In this document: positions 23,762 through 32,730 of the stretch, in pieces
Numbering within the stretch: position 1 is the stretch's first letter
Layout: each line of letters begins with the position of its first letter
Source: Caldilineaceae bacterium
Lineage (GTDB): Bacteria > Chloroflexota > Anaerolineae > Caldilineales > Caldilineaceae
Assembly: GCA_022824685.1 (NCBI GenBank)
Contig: JAJDZJ010000019.1
Span: 1-45,540 of the forward strand
Reading direction: 5' to 3'
DNA length: 45,540 nt
Made by a program: the position numbers and the translations under genes
The notes under the pieces: model-generated
What the model was told of the DNA's origin: nothing
Seen by the model: only the letters and a program-made list of their open reading frames with translations
Databases searched by the model: none

Positions 23762-25432
23762 CTATTCCATGTGCTCGATGTAGATCTTCCAGGGTTCGAT
23801 GAACTGGGCGTCTGCGTTGCGTCGCGTGCCATGCACCCAGGGCATCGCGCCGCCGCGGGCCGAACCTCCGCAGCCCGTGCCGATCGGAATCACCATATAC
23901 TGTTCTTGGAAGAGCCGCTGGGCCTGTCGCGCCAGTTCAATGCGTTCAGGATCGTCGGCCCCCTTTGTTACTGCCGCTTCGATCAGGGCATCGACCTCAG
24001 GATCGTGGTAGCCGCCCATAATGTTACGCGCCAGGTTGGACGAGGAGTGCAGCGAGCCGAGCAGCATCAAGGCCGCGTCGGGAACGCGGACGCCGGCGCC
24101 GTCACGGAACAGTGCCGGCGCGCCGGGGCCTTCCCAGCTGTCAAACTGCGGGCTCATCTCGATCGCCTCAATGCCGAAAAGCTGGCGCCACTGCTCCGCC
24201 ATGTACTGCGCCAGCACCTCCGTCCCGGGGCTGCTCACGCCGGCCATGATCATCTTGGGGACGTCAGACACATCAGCGTACCCTGAGGCAGCCATCGCCT
24301 CTTGGGCGGCCTCCGGATCGAACGGATGCGGAACGAAGTCGGGATCCGATCCCGGCAGCGCCCGCAGCGGCTCACCGCTGGGAACCCAACCGCTGCCGTC
24401 AGGGCTGGACAGGTTGAAAATCTGCTCTCTGTCCACCGCCAGGATCAACGCCTTGCGGAAGTTGATGTCGTTGGTCGGCTCGATGGTGGGATTCAGGAAG
24501 AAGCCGCCAATGCCGGGCGCCTCCGCGCACTCGAAGTAGTCGGCGCCAAGCAGTGCCTGTGAAGTGGCGTCGTTGGGCGGCCAGCCCTGGTCCAGCTCGT
24601 CATTGGCCAGCATCGTCGTGACAATCGTCGTGTCCTCAATCGAGGTGACGGTGAATCGGTCCAGCATCGGCTCCGCCACCCAGAAATTCGGGTTTCTTAC
24701 AAAGGTAACGACACCCTTGTTCAGATCCATCTCGTCCGGCATGAAGGGACCGCTGGTGACGGGATTGTTCTTCGGATGCCACCATTCCGCGACCTCAAAG
24801 CCATCTTCCCCAATCGCGACCGAAGCCTTGACCGGGCCAATCAGGTTGGTGGCCAGCTTCTTGTGAAACAGGGGGTCCGGCCCTTCCAAATTAACCTGCA
24901 CCGTGCTATCGTCCAACGCGACCACACCGGGCATCGTCATCGCCTCGCCGTTGAACACATCCTCAAAGCCAACCACACCTGTGAGGAACAGGGTGACGCG
25001 CTGGTGCGTGGTCGCGGGATGGGCAATCAGGTTCCAGGTTGCCACCACATCGTGGGCGGTGATCGCGCTTCCATCCGAATAAACGGCATCCGGGTCAATC
25101 TTGAAGGTCCACTCCGTCATGTCTTCATTGGGCGTCCACTCGTTGAAGACATAAGCATGCAGTTCGCCGTGCTCATCAATGTACATTGGCCCGGCGTTCC
25201 AGAATGCCAGGTAATGCATGTTCCAGCCCCCGCCTCGCAGCGGCGACCAGTCCTGCGCAAAGAACGGAATCGTCGCGCGGAAATGCTGCTCCTCCATCAT
25301 CTCGTCCCCGGCGTCTGCGGCCATCTCTCCCGAATCGGCCGCCGGAGCCGCCGGAGCCGCACAGGCCGAGACAACGAGGGCAAGCGCCATCAGAATAATC
25401 CCCAATTTTGGGACCTTGCGTTTCGACAACAT
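23762..25432 (-). CDS. ABC transporter substrate-binding lipoprotein, family 5 (OppA/DppA-like)
   Basis: About 556 residues from ATG 25432, chosen because GGGAGGAG lies six bases upstream; the longer open frame has no such support. The N terminus MLSKRKVPKLGIILMALALV is a signal peptide ending in a lipobox (VVSAC), so the mature protein is anchored at Cys in the cell envelope. The SBP_bac_5 core is clear: EWTFKIDPDAVYSDGSAITAHDVVATWN, then NPNFWVAEPMLDRFTV, and INFRKALILAVDREQIFNL. It captures a peptide or other bulky solute for the downstream permeases and ATPases. First gene of the long minus-strand string, transcribed from the divergent control region. Confidence 0.93.
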   Translation of the reverse strand: MLSKRKVPKLGIILMALALVVSACAAPAAPAADSGEMAADAGDEMMEEQHFRATIPFFAQDWSPLRGGGWNMHYLAFWNAGPMYIDEHGELHAYVFNEWTPNEDMTEWTFKIDPDAVYSDGSAITAHDVVATWNLIAHPATTHQRVTLFLTGVVGFEDVFNGEAMTMPGVVALDDSTVQVNLEGPDPLFHKKLATNLIGPVKASVAIGEDGFEVAEWWHPKNNPVTSGPFMPDEMDLNKGVVTFVRNPNFWVAEPMLDRFTVTSIEDTTIVTTMLANDELDQGWPPNDATSQALLGADYFECAEAPGIGGFFLNPTIEPTNDINFRKALILAVDREQIFNLSSPDGSGWVPSGEPLRALPGSDPDFVPHPFDPEAAQEAMAASGYADVSDVPKMIMAGVSSPGTEVLAQYMAEQWRQLFGIEAIEMSPQFDSWEGPGAPALFRDGAGVRVPDAALMLLGSLHSSSNLARNIMGGYHDPEVDALIEAAVTKGADDPERIELARQAQRLFQEQYMVIPIGTGCGGSARGGAMPWVHGTRRNADAQFIEPWKIYIEHME

Positions 25433-25832
25433 CAACGTCTCCTCCCTTACAGTGTTGAAATATGATGAAACTAGCAGTCGGATCGAAAAACCGAATGGGA
25501 TGTGCCGGTAGTCTGTTGGCAGGCAAACGCTCGCCAAGGCGTCACAGCCAAACTATTGGACAGGATTACGAGGTCAGGAATGTACAGATTTGCAGGTGGA
25601 CGAATTGAGCCGCAATATAGCACGGTCCCCTGAGCATGTCAAAGCCTGTTTTCTTTTTCTCTTATCCAGAGCAACAGGAGGCCTCTCAGTGTTCCTGTTC
25701 GATAAGGGCAAATGGGTTTGTGCAAAGCGTGTCAAACTGGTGTAGGATACCCGTAACTCCTTCCAACATTAAATTTGTCGGCATCAAGACACGGCTGACG
25801 CATCCGCAAACGAACCCAGAGCGAACGACAAA
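25433..25832. promoter_or_regulatory. divergent control region between the two catabolic strings
   Basis: Four hundred bases without a gene separate the two nine-gene strings, which start in opposite directions. It is less GC-rich than the flanks and should hold promoters for both. I see no convincing -35/-10 pair or operator palindrome by eye, and no regulator gene is adjacent. Confidence 0.55.
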
Positions 25833-27005
25833 ATGCAGATCACCGACAGCGGTATAATCAGCCGCGGGCAGCCGGGTACAGATCGCGCGATTCTTACCTT
25901 TCCCACCGTCATCGCCCTTGAAGACGGCACGCTGCTGGCCACCTACCGTTCCGGCTCGACCAAGGATTCAGCCGACGGGACCGTCGAATTCGTGCGCTCG
26001 CAGGACGGCGGTCATACTTGGAGCGAACCATGGCGGCCCTTCCAAAGCCCGACAATTGATGGCCTCTGCGGGTCCATGCGGGTCTGCTATCTGACTGAAA
26101 TGTCGCCCGGCCGTCTGCTCGCCTCCACCATGTGGATTGATCGAACGACCTATCCGGGAGGCGGGCTCTTCAATGAGGAGACTGAGGGCTGCCTGCCCAT
26201 GTCGGTCCTGCTGGCCGACTCCGAAGACAACGGCGCAAGCTGGTCCGCGTGGCGGCTTGTACCGATGCCGGAGGAGATTGGCCCGCCGAGCCTTACCGCG
26301 CCGGTCCTGAAGCTGGCTGACGGGTCGCTGGCGCTGAGCATCGAGACCAACAAACAATACAACGACGCATCGCCCTGGATGCAAAAGGTCGTTTTCATCC
26401 ACAGTCATGAATATCAGAAGGGTAACGCGAAACTTGAACCTGGAGGCCAGATGGCCGTGGCCCAGGGTTGGGCCGCTCCGGTCATCGCCGGTGAGGACCC
26501 CACAGGACGCATTTTCAATTGGGACCTGCGCTGCGGAATCGCCCCGGATGGACGCGTCGCTACATTCTCCTGGACATACGACACGGTTGCGGCCCGCTAC
26601 CTCAACATCCACCGTCGCATCAGCACAGACAGCGGCCAGAGCTGGACGGAGGCCGAAGACCTGGGCTTCGCCGATCAGGCCGCGCGTCCTGCCATGCTGG
26701 CCGACGGCCGGGTCGTGCTGCCCTACGTCGATCGATTTGGCAGCCGTTCAATCCGCGCCCGCCTTTCGCAAGCAGTAGATGCCCCATTTGATCCGGTGAC
26801 CGAAGTGGTTATCTACAGCCTTGAGGTTGAAGACGGGGAGCAAACCCGGAGTACAAGCGAAACGCTCAGCGATATGGCTATTTGGACCTTCGGATTGCCC
26901 TATGGCGAGACACTAGCCGATGGCACGGCATTGGTTGTCTACTATGCGGGGACCGATGAGCAGATGGACATTTACTGGGCCAGAATCGATCCCGATCCTG
27001 CCTGA
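25833..27005 (+). CDS. sialidase-like (BNR/Asp-box) propeller protein
   Basis: A 390-residue protein with three Asp boxes: SQDGGHTW near residue 58, SEDNGASW near residue 130 and STDSGQSW near residue 268. The first blade reads RAILTFPTVIALEDGTLLATYRSG, as in exo-alpha-sialidase-like proteins. There is no signal peptide. The sequence differs clearly from the other family member at 18019, so this is not a recent duplication. It heads the plus-strand operon and is followed 67 bases later by an HpcH aldolase. Hydrolysis of a glycoside or related ester is likely; true sialidase activity is not shown. Confidence 0.8.
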   Translation: MQITDSGIISRGQPGTDRAILTFPTVIALEDGTLLATYRSGSTKDSADGTVEFVRSQDGGHTWSEPWRPFQSPTIDGLCGSMRVCYLTEMSPGRLLASTMWIDRTTYPGGGLFNEETEGCLPMSVLLADSEDNGASWSAWRLVPMPEEIGPPSLTAPVLKLADGSLALSIETNKQYNDASPWMQKVVFIHSHEYQKGNAKLEPGGQMAVAQGWAAPVIAGEDPTGRIFNWDLRCGIAPDGRVATFSWTYDTVAARYLNIHRRISTDSGQSWTEAEDLGFADQAARPAMLADGRVVLPYVDRFGSRSIRARLSQAVDAPFDPVTEVVIYSLEVEDGEQTRSTSETLSDMAIWTFGLPYGETLADGTALVVYYAGTDEQMDIYWARIDPDPA

Positions 27006-27072
27006 ACCGATTGCCAAAACAAACCGCGTCCAAACTGCGGCGCTCACTTAACCGACCAGCAAAGGAACTGCC

Positions 27073-27852
27073 ATGCGCCAGAGCAAAATGCTTCAGAAAT
27101 TCCGCAGCGACGGCTTCGCCCGCGTCTGCGGGTTGGGTCACTATCTCCCCTTCTACGTCCGCTACGCGGCGCACTACAAATTCGATGGTATCTGGTTTGA
27201 CCTCGAACATCGCGCAATGGACGCGCGCGAGGTGCAGGCGATTATCATGATGTGCCACCATAACGATATCGATTGCATGGTTCGCCCTCCAACGTTGGAA
27301 CGAACGAAGCTGTACCGATACCTTGAGGACGGGGCAACCGGTTTCCTGATGCCCCTGGTCTCCGATCCGCAAACGGCCTCCGACATCGTCCAGGCCGTGA
27401 GATTCCCGCCGCTGGGCAACCGCGGCATGGACGGAGCCGGTCTGGACGGTGATTTCGGTATAGGAGTCTGGCATCCTGAGAGCAACTACAACGCCGATTC
27501 CAACCAGGAGACCTTTCTGATCACCCAGGTCGAGACCCTGCAAGCTGTCGCAAACGCCGAGGAGATTGCTTCGATCGATGGCATCGACGGACTATTCATC
27601 GGGCCCGCTGATCTTTCGCTCCGTATCGCGACGCAAGGGGACGGCGAGTTGACCATGGAGAAGGCCATCGAAACAGTTGCCGCTGCGACGGAGAAGCACG
27701 GCAAGGTCTGGGGCATCACTGCCGGTTCGGTGGAAGAAATCCAACGTTTCCGAGAAATGGGCGCGCAGATGGTTCCGTGGGGCGGAGACTTCAGCCTGAT
27801 GAATGTTCTGAAGGAATGCAGCGAAGGCCTGGACAGCGTGCCGGGCGCGTAA
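27073..27852 (+). CDS. HpcH/HpaI family aldolase
   Basis: A 259-residue class II pyruvate aldolase-type barrel. Landmarks are FDGIWFDLEHRAMD near residue 38, the MVRPPT strand, GATGFLMPLVSDPQTA, PPLGNRGMDGAG near 115, the metal-binding glutamate in LITQVETLQAV, and FIGPADLSLR with the metal-binding aspartate near 178. It would split a 4-hydroxy-2-oxo acid into pyruvate and an aldehyde. It is closer to the canonical HpaI pattern than the aldolase at 14482, so the two probably act on different substrates. Located between the sialidase-like and MDR dehydrogenase genes. Confidence 0.9.
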   Translation: MRQSKMLQKFRSDGFARVCGLGHYLPFYVRYAAHYKFDGIWFDLEHRAMDAREVQAIIMMCHHNDIDCMVRPPTLERTKLYRYLEDGATGFLMPLVSDPQTASDIVQAVRFPPLGNRGMDGAGLDGDFGIGVWHPESNYNADSNQETFLITQVETLQAVANAEEIASIDGIDGLFIGPADLSLRIATQGDGELTMEKAIETVAAATEKHGKVWGITAGSVEEIQRFREMGAQMVPWGGDFSLMNVLKECSEGLDSVPGA

Positions 27853-27898
27853 ACACGCGGCCAGCGGAGGAACCCCAAGAAGAGAGAGGCGAAATCGC

Positions 27899-28930
27899 AT
27901 GAAGATAGCAATTCTGCATGGCCCGCGCGATCTGCAAATCGAGGAGCAGGAGCTGGACGCCAGCCAGCTTGCCGACGACGAGGTGTGGGTGAAGACCCGC
28001 ATCTCCGCACTGAAAATCGGCACCGATCGCGGCAACTATGAAGGGGCCGACCAGGTCCCCGGGGCGCCCGGATACCCTCGATGGGTCGGCGACAGCAACC
28101 TGGGTATCGTACAGGCGGCCGGAAGCAAGGTCTCGCGCGTCAAAGTGGGGGATCGAATCGTTACCCGCGCGCCCCACCAGTCCGAATACATCATGGCTGA
28201 GTCGGAGAGCCTCGTCGTGATCCCGGATGGCGTCCCGGATGAGGATGCCGTCTACGCCCATCTTTACGCGCTCAGCGCGCACTGCTACCACAAGGCCCAG
28301 TTCCGACCGGGAGAAAATGTGGCCGTCGTGGGCGTGGGCGTCCTGGGCCTGGGCGCCATTGCTTTGGGTCCTCTCTTCGGCGGTCGCGTCGCAGGAATCG
28401 CCAACAGCCCCATCCGAATGGAGATGTCCGACAGGATGGGCGCGCACGCCAACTTTCTCTATAATGACTCCAAACTCGAGGCCAAGCTGGACGCCTTTAC
28501 AAACGGCCAGGGCATTGACCTTGTCATCCTGACCGCCAATCCGTGGCCCGCCTTCCGAACTGCCATGGAAATCGTCCGGCCCGGCGGGCGCGTCTCAGTC
28601 GTCAGCCTCCTCGGCCGCGGAGAGCCGCCCCTGGACTTCAACCCGCTTGCGATGGAGCTATTCTACAACAAAGGTACGTCGTTGATCGCCGTTTCCGAAA
28701 GGGCCGGCTACCTCTATCCCGGGGCCGGGTCAGACCCTTACAATACGGCCGACCGTTACGCCTGGGACAACATCGCCGACCATGTCGTGTCTCTCATGGC
28801 CGATGGACTGCTGGAACCGAGCCGCCTGATCACGCACCGTTTCCACTTCAGCGAGATGGTGGAAGCCTACGAGATGGCCTACCATCGCGAGAAAAATATG
28901 CTGGGCGTGATATTCAACTGGCAAGATTAG
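27899..28930 (+). CDS. medium-chain dehydrogenase/reductase without zinc ligands
   Basis: A 343-residue MDR-family protein. The N-terminal GroES-like domain opens MKIAILHGPRDLQIEE and the Rossmann motif is VAVVGVGVLGLGAIALGPL near residue 141. At the place of the catalytic-zinc Cys it reads SALKIGTDRGN, and the usual GHE histidine is replaced by RWVGDSNLG; the four-cysteine structural zinc lobe is also missing. It is therefore a zinc-independent NAD(P)H dehydrogenase or reductase of this superfamily. It lies 46 bases after the aldolase and 56 before the aminotransferase in the same direction, and may interconvert an alcohol and ketone in their pathway. Confidence 0.82.
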   Translation: MKIAILHGPRDLQIEEQELDASQLADDEVWVKTRISALKIGTDRGNYEGADQVPGAPGYPRWVGDSNLGIVQAAGSKVSRVKVGDRIVTRAPHQSEYIMAESESLVVIPDGVPDEDAVYAHLYALSAHCYHKAQFRPGENVAVVGVGVLGLGAIALGPLFGGRVAGIANSPIRMEMSDRMGAHANFLYNDSKLEAKLDAFTNGQGIDLVILTANPWPAFRTAMEIVRPGGRVSVVSLLGRGEPPLDFNPLAMELFYNKGTSLIAVSERAGYLYPGAGSDPYNTADRYAWDNIADHVVSLMADGLLEPSRLITHRFHFSEMVEAYEMAYHREKNMLGVIFNWQD

Positions 28931-28986
28931 ATTCCCGTCTCTTATCACGGGCATGGCGCCCGCGCACAGGCAAATCGGAGGCCAAC

Positions 28987-30339
28987 ATGACCTCGTTCCC
29001 AAATGCCGCTACACACGATGTATCCCGCTCGCTCGATCTCTACGACCAGGCGGAGGAGTTGATTCCCGGTTGGACACAGCTGATCAGCCGCCGCGCCGAC
29101 CAGTTCGCCCACGGCGTCAGCCCCATCTATGCCCAGAGCGCCAAGGGTTCTCGCTTCATCGATGTTGATGAGAATGAGTACATCGACTGGATGAACGCAG
29201 TTGGCGCCATTATCCTGGGCCATGCGGATGATGTCGTAGACGCTGCGGTGAAGGAACAGATCGACCGCAGCAGTCTCTTTTCCGCCAACAGCCCCCTGGA
29301 ATTGGAGCTTGCCGAAGAACTCAACGACACGATTCCCAGTTCCCAGATGGTTCGTTACTCCAAAGGGGGAGGCGATGCCTGCGCAGTAGCCGTGCGCATC
29401 GCACGCGGCACGACAGGCAAGGACAAAATCCTTTTCTGCGGCTATCATGGCTGGCACGACTGGTACCAGGCCGCCAACTTCGGCGTTGACCCGGAAAGCG
29501 GTGAATTTCCCTTCGCCGGCATCGAGCCGATCGGTGTCCCCAAAGCGCTTGAAGGAACCGTCATCCCCTTTGTCTACGGCGATCTGGAGATGCTCTCCGC
29601 GTTGCTGGAAGAACATGCTGGCGAGGTCGCCGCCATCATGATGGAGCCTGCCCGATCCGAGCTGCCCCCTCCGGGCTACCTTGAAGGGGTCAAGAAGCTG
29701 GCTGCTGACCATGGCGTCATTCTCATCTTCGACGAAGTTTCCTGCGGTTGGCGCATCGCCGTCGGCGGCGTACAGGAGGCCGTCGGCGTCACTCCGGACA
29801 TGACTGTGGTTGCCAAGTCGATGTCAAACGGTTACCCAATGGGCGCGGTGGTCGGCTCGCGTGAGGTGATGGAACCGGCCAAGCACATGTTCATCTCAAG
29901 TTCATACTGGAGCGACAATATCGGACTGGCCGCCTCGCTGGCAACGATTCGTGAACTGAAAAAGCGCGAATCGCCCCGTCGCTTCAAAGAGATTGGCGAG
30001 AATCTGCGCAGCGAACTGAACAAGGCGATCGAGGAGTCCGGCCTCGACGGCGCCTGCACCGGTCTGCATACCGGCCCAACCGTTACGCTCAATACGCCGG
30101 ACGACATCGATCCGCGCAAGGTCTCTACCCTGTTTATCCAGGAGATGGCCCGCCGCGGGGTCCACACCTACATGAGCTTCAAGGCGACACTGGCGCATAC
30201 CGATGAGGATATCCGGCTGACGGGCGAAGCGGCCGCTGAGGCCCTGCAGGTCGTTCGCGCCGGGCTGGAGCAGGGCAATATCGACGACCTGCTTACCGTC
30301 AATCTCAAGAAGGAGCCATTCCGCCGCCAAGTCAGATAG
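28987..30339 (+). CDS. class III aminotransferase (glutamate-1-semialdehyde aminomutase-like)
   Basis: A 450-residue PLP enzyme. ATG 28987 is chosen because GGAGG (28977-28981) lies five bases before it; the longer open frame overlaps the dehydrogenase. Motifs in order: IDWMNAVGAIILGHAD near 66, SKGGGDACAVAVRIAR near 125, GYHGWHDWY near 152, IFDEVSCGWR with the cofactor aspartate (Asp249), and VAKSMSNGYPMGAVVG with the Schiff-base lysine (Lys277). The usual G-T-E-A step is G-G-D-A here, a substitution at the cofactor phosphate and substrate region. No heme-synthesis genes are nearby, so it is probably a catabolic aminotransferase or aminomutase for an amino sugar or keto acid, not HemL. Confidence 0.88.
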   Translation: MTSFPNAATHDVSRSLDLYDQAEELIPGWTQLISRRADQFAHGVSPIYAQSAKGSRFIDVDENEYIDWMNAVGAIILGHADDVVDAAVKEQIDRSSLFSANSPLELELAEELNDTIPSSQMVRYSKGGGDACAVAVRIARGTTGKDKILFCGYHGWHDWYQAANFGVDPESGEFPFAGIEPIGVPKALEGTVIPFVYGDLEMLSALLEEHAGEVAAIMMEPARSELPPPGYLEGVKKLAADHGVILIFDEVSCGWRIAVGGVQEAVGVTPDMTVVAKSMSNGYPMGAVVGSREVMEPAKHMFISSSYWSDNIGLAASLATIRELKKRESPRRFKEIGENLRSELNKAIEESGLDGACTGLHTGPTVTLNTPDDIDPRKVSTLFIQEMARRGVHTYMSFKATLAHTDEDIRLTGEAAAEALQVVRAGLEQGNIDDLLTVNLKKEPFRRQVR

Positions 30340-30394
30340 ATCTGCGCATTCCTTTTGCGGAACAGCCAGGGCGGCCTACTGCTGGGAACCTACC

Positions 30395-31453
30395 ATGTTT
30401 GAATATGAGTTTACAGAAGCAGACCAGTCATTTCTTGAGAGAGAGGTCCTGCCCTTTCTGCCGGACCGCATTTTCGACGCCCACGCGCACCTCTTCACCC
30501 ACGAGCACTATCCGGAAGGAGGCCCCCCCGCCGGGCTTGCCTCGACCCCGCCGCGGCTGGGTCTGGCCGAATTCGAGCAGTACAACGAGTGGCTGCACCC
30601 GGGAGGACGAGTCGTTGGCGGCCTCTTCTTTGGGCTCGCCTTTCTCGGCGACCGCCGGGCCAACAACGACTTCATCGGCGCAGAAATCAGTGGCCCGTCA
30701 CCGCTCGCGGCCAACTCGCGCGGGCAGCTGATCATCTCGCCCGACATGGACGCCGAAACCATCTTGGACGACGTCCGCCGACTGGGCATGACCGGCCTGA
30801 AGTGCTACCACACCATGGCGCCGCTCAATCCCAAGCTGGGCACAGACGAGTCCGCAGCCGGATCCTACACCGCCGATGACCCGACCTGGACGGCGCCGAT
30901 CGAGGCCTATCTGCCCGAGGAGCACGTTGCCGCGGCCAATACATTGGGGCTGACCATCACCCTGCACATGGTGCGCGACCGCGCCCTGGCCGACCCGGTC
31001 AATCAGGCAACAATCCGCCGATACTGCGAATCCTATCCCAAGATGCAGTTGATTCTGGCCCACGCGGCGCGCGGCTTCAACCCATGGCATACAATCGAGG
31101 GCATCGAAAGCCTGCGCGGCCTCGATAACGTATGGTTTGATACATCCGCGGTGACCGAAGCAGGCGCGTTCGAGGCCATTGTCGAGACGATGGGCCACGA
31201 GAAGCTGATGTACGGAACCGACTTCCATGTCAGCCACACACGCGGCCGCTGTGTTGCCATCGGCGACTCCTTCCACTGGCTCTACGCCGACGAGATGAAC
31301 CTGGACGAGAAGCATATCTCACTGCAGCCGGTGCTGGTCGGCCTTGAGTCGTTGCGAAGCATCCGGCTCGCATGCGACCGGCTGAAATTGAGCGAGCGCC
31401 AAGTCGAAGACATTTTCTACGGCAACGCTGCGGCACTCCTTGGAATCGAATAA
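30395..31453 (+). CDS. amidohydrolase family (TIM-barrel) protein
   Basis: A 352-residue metal-dependent hydrolase of the amidohydrolase_2 type. IFDAHAHLFTHEHY gives the H-x-H pair (His30, His32). Later landmarks are TGLKCYHTMAP, the ligand histidine in TITLHMVRD, the LILAHAARGFNPWH strand, VWFDTSAVTE and MYGTDFHVSH with the catalytic aspartate. Family members hydrolyse or decarboxylate ring or carboxylate compounds, including lactones and orotate-like rings. A GGGA lies nine bases before the ATG at 30395. It follows the aminotransferase by 55 bases; the next gene's AGGAGG overlaps its stop codon, so the two are tightly coupled. Confidence 0.85.
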   Translation: MFEYEFTEADQSFLEREVLPFLPDRIFDAHAHLFTHEHYPEGGPPAGLASTPPRLGLAEFEQYNEWLHPGGRVVGGLFFGLAFLGDRRANNDFIGAEISGPSPLAANSRGQLIISPDMDAETILDDVRRLGMTGLKCYHTMAPLNPKLGTDESAAGSYTADDPTWTAPIEAYLPEEHVAAANTLGLTITLHMVRDRALADPVNQATIRRYCESYPKMQLILAHAARGFNPWHTIEGIESLRGLDNVWFDTSAVTEAGAFEAIVETMGHEKLMYGTDFHVSHTRGRCVAIGDSFHWLYADEMNLDEKHISLQPVLVGLESLRSIRLACDRLKLSERQVEDIFYGNAAALLGIE

Positions 31454-31464
31454 GGAGGAGGATT

Positions 31465-32676
31465 ATGCAGGTAATATCCCCAACGGAAGAGATTAATTTC
31501 GCCCACAACAAGCAGCTACTCAACCGCTACCGCTTCATCGAATATGAGACGCTGCGTATTCTGGCTGCCTGGCTACCGGGAACCGCCAATATGGACTGGA
31601 AACTGGCCATGGGGCGACTGCTTTGGGAAGACGCCCAGCATGTACAGTATCTCTACCAGCGGCTGCGCGAAATCCAGACCCCTGCTTTCCGGCCGCCCGG
31701 CGACGACGAGCTCGAACACCTGATGGCGGAAGCGGTTCACGCGCCCGCCGAGGCTGACCTCCTGTCCGGGCTCTTCCGTGTGATCAAGCCCGCTCTCGTC
31801 GACACCTATCGCTGGCACTGCGAGCAGACGTTCGCCAATCCCGACGCGCCGACCCTGTATGCATTCAAACACATATTGATCGATGAAGAAGCGCAACTCG
31901 CCTGGGCAGACGAAGCCCTGGCCGACCATGCGCCCGGTGAATGGGAAAGTTATTTGGCCGAACTGTTGGGCGCGGCTGGGGGCGTTTCCGGACGTGAAGA
32001 GCGAACCGGGAAACCGGCGCAGCCCGCTTGCCGCAAGCCATTTGAATGCCCGGCAGACGCTGCCCGCGACAGCCGCTTCAGCCTGGTCAATCGCGACGCC
32101 GGAAAGCGCGTCACCGCGACCGATCATGCGACACAGCGTCTGCGGGACTTTGAGAGCTACAGCCAGGAGATGCTGGCCGCCGAAACGGTTGCGCTCATCA
32201 TCCACCTTTCGCCCGACATGCCGTGGGCCTTCACCTACGACAGCGCACGCCACTGCTATGACGAGACCCGGCACTGCAAACTGGGCATCGAATGGCTGGC
32301 CCACCACGGACTCGACTACACAGATGTACCGCAGAATACGCTTATCTTCACCTGGCGCAGCCAGTACGATGCCGCCACGCAATACTGTCTCCTGACGATG
32401 GGAAACGAGACACACGCGTTCCCGCACCGCCACGAGCAGATGGCCGCCTACGCAGAAACCGGTGACCGCCTGTCGGCCCAGTTTGTCAGTTACGACATGG
32501 CCGACGAACGGCAACATGTCGCATTCGGTCATAAGTGGCTGCCGGCGTTGATGGCCCAGCACGGGATCGACAGGCCCGTAGATGAGTTCATCAAAGAGAC
32601 GGTGGCCTTGTGGGAACAGGAGTACATGTCGGGGGCACTTCCCATCCACGAAACAGATGCGACCGAAAAACGTTGA
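31465..32676 (+). CDS. ferritin-like di-iron protein with duplicated metal motifs
   Basis: A 403-residue protein from ATG 31465, which has AGGAGGAGG (31453-31461) just upstream. It consists of two helical halves: residues ~15-170 with YETLRILAAW, LLWEDAQHVQYL (Glu55, His59) and ILIDEEAQLAWAD; and residues ~225-370 with SYSQEMLAAETVAL, YDETRHCKLG (Glu267, His270) and DMADERQHVAFGHKW (Glu348, His351). The E-x-x-H pairs in long helices are the pattern of di-iron carboxylate ferritin-like enzymes. The middle (~170-225) is low in conserved pattern. It could be an O2-using oxygenase acting with the amidohydrolase ten bases upstream. I do not recognise a named family. Confidence 0.75.
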   Translation: MQVISPTEEINFAHNKQLLNRYRFIEYETLRILAAWLPGTANMDWKLAMGRLLWEDAQHVQYLYQRLREIQTPAFRPPGDDELEHLMAEAVHAPAEADLLSGLFRVIKPALVDTYRWHCEQTFANPDAPTLYAFKHILIDEEAQLAWADEALADHAPGEWESYLAELLGAAGGVSGREERTGKPAQPACRKPFECPADAARDSRFSLVNRDAGKRVTATDHATQRLRDFESYSQEMLAAETVALIIHLSPDMPWAFTYDSARHCYDETRHCKLGIEWLAHHGLDYTDVPQNTLIFTWRSQYDAATQYCLLTMGNETHAFPHRHEQMAAYAETGDRLSAQFVSYDMADERQHVAFGHKWLPALMAQHGIDRPVDEFIKETVALWEQEYMSGALPIHETDATEKR

Positions 32677-32730
32677 CCATCAGCCAGTATCCGCATCAGC
32701 CGCCTCCTTCAAGCCACTGGCACGAAACCC

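Noticed and set aside
28543-28986. N-terminal extension of the class III aminotransferase
   Set aside because: It lies in another frame over the MDR dehydrogenase and reads as an Arg/Pro-rich shadow; a good ribosome-binding site precedes 28987.
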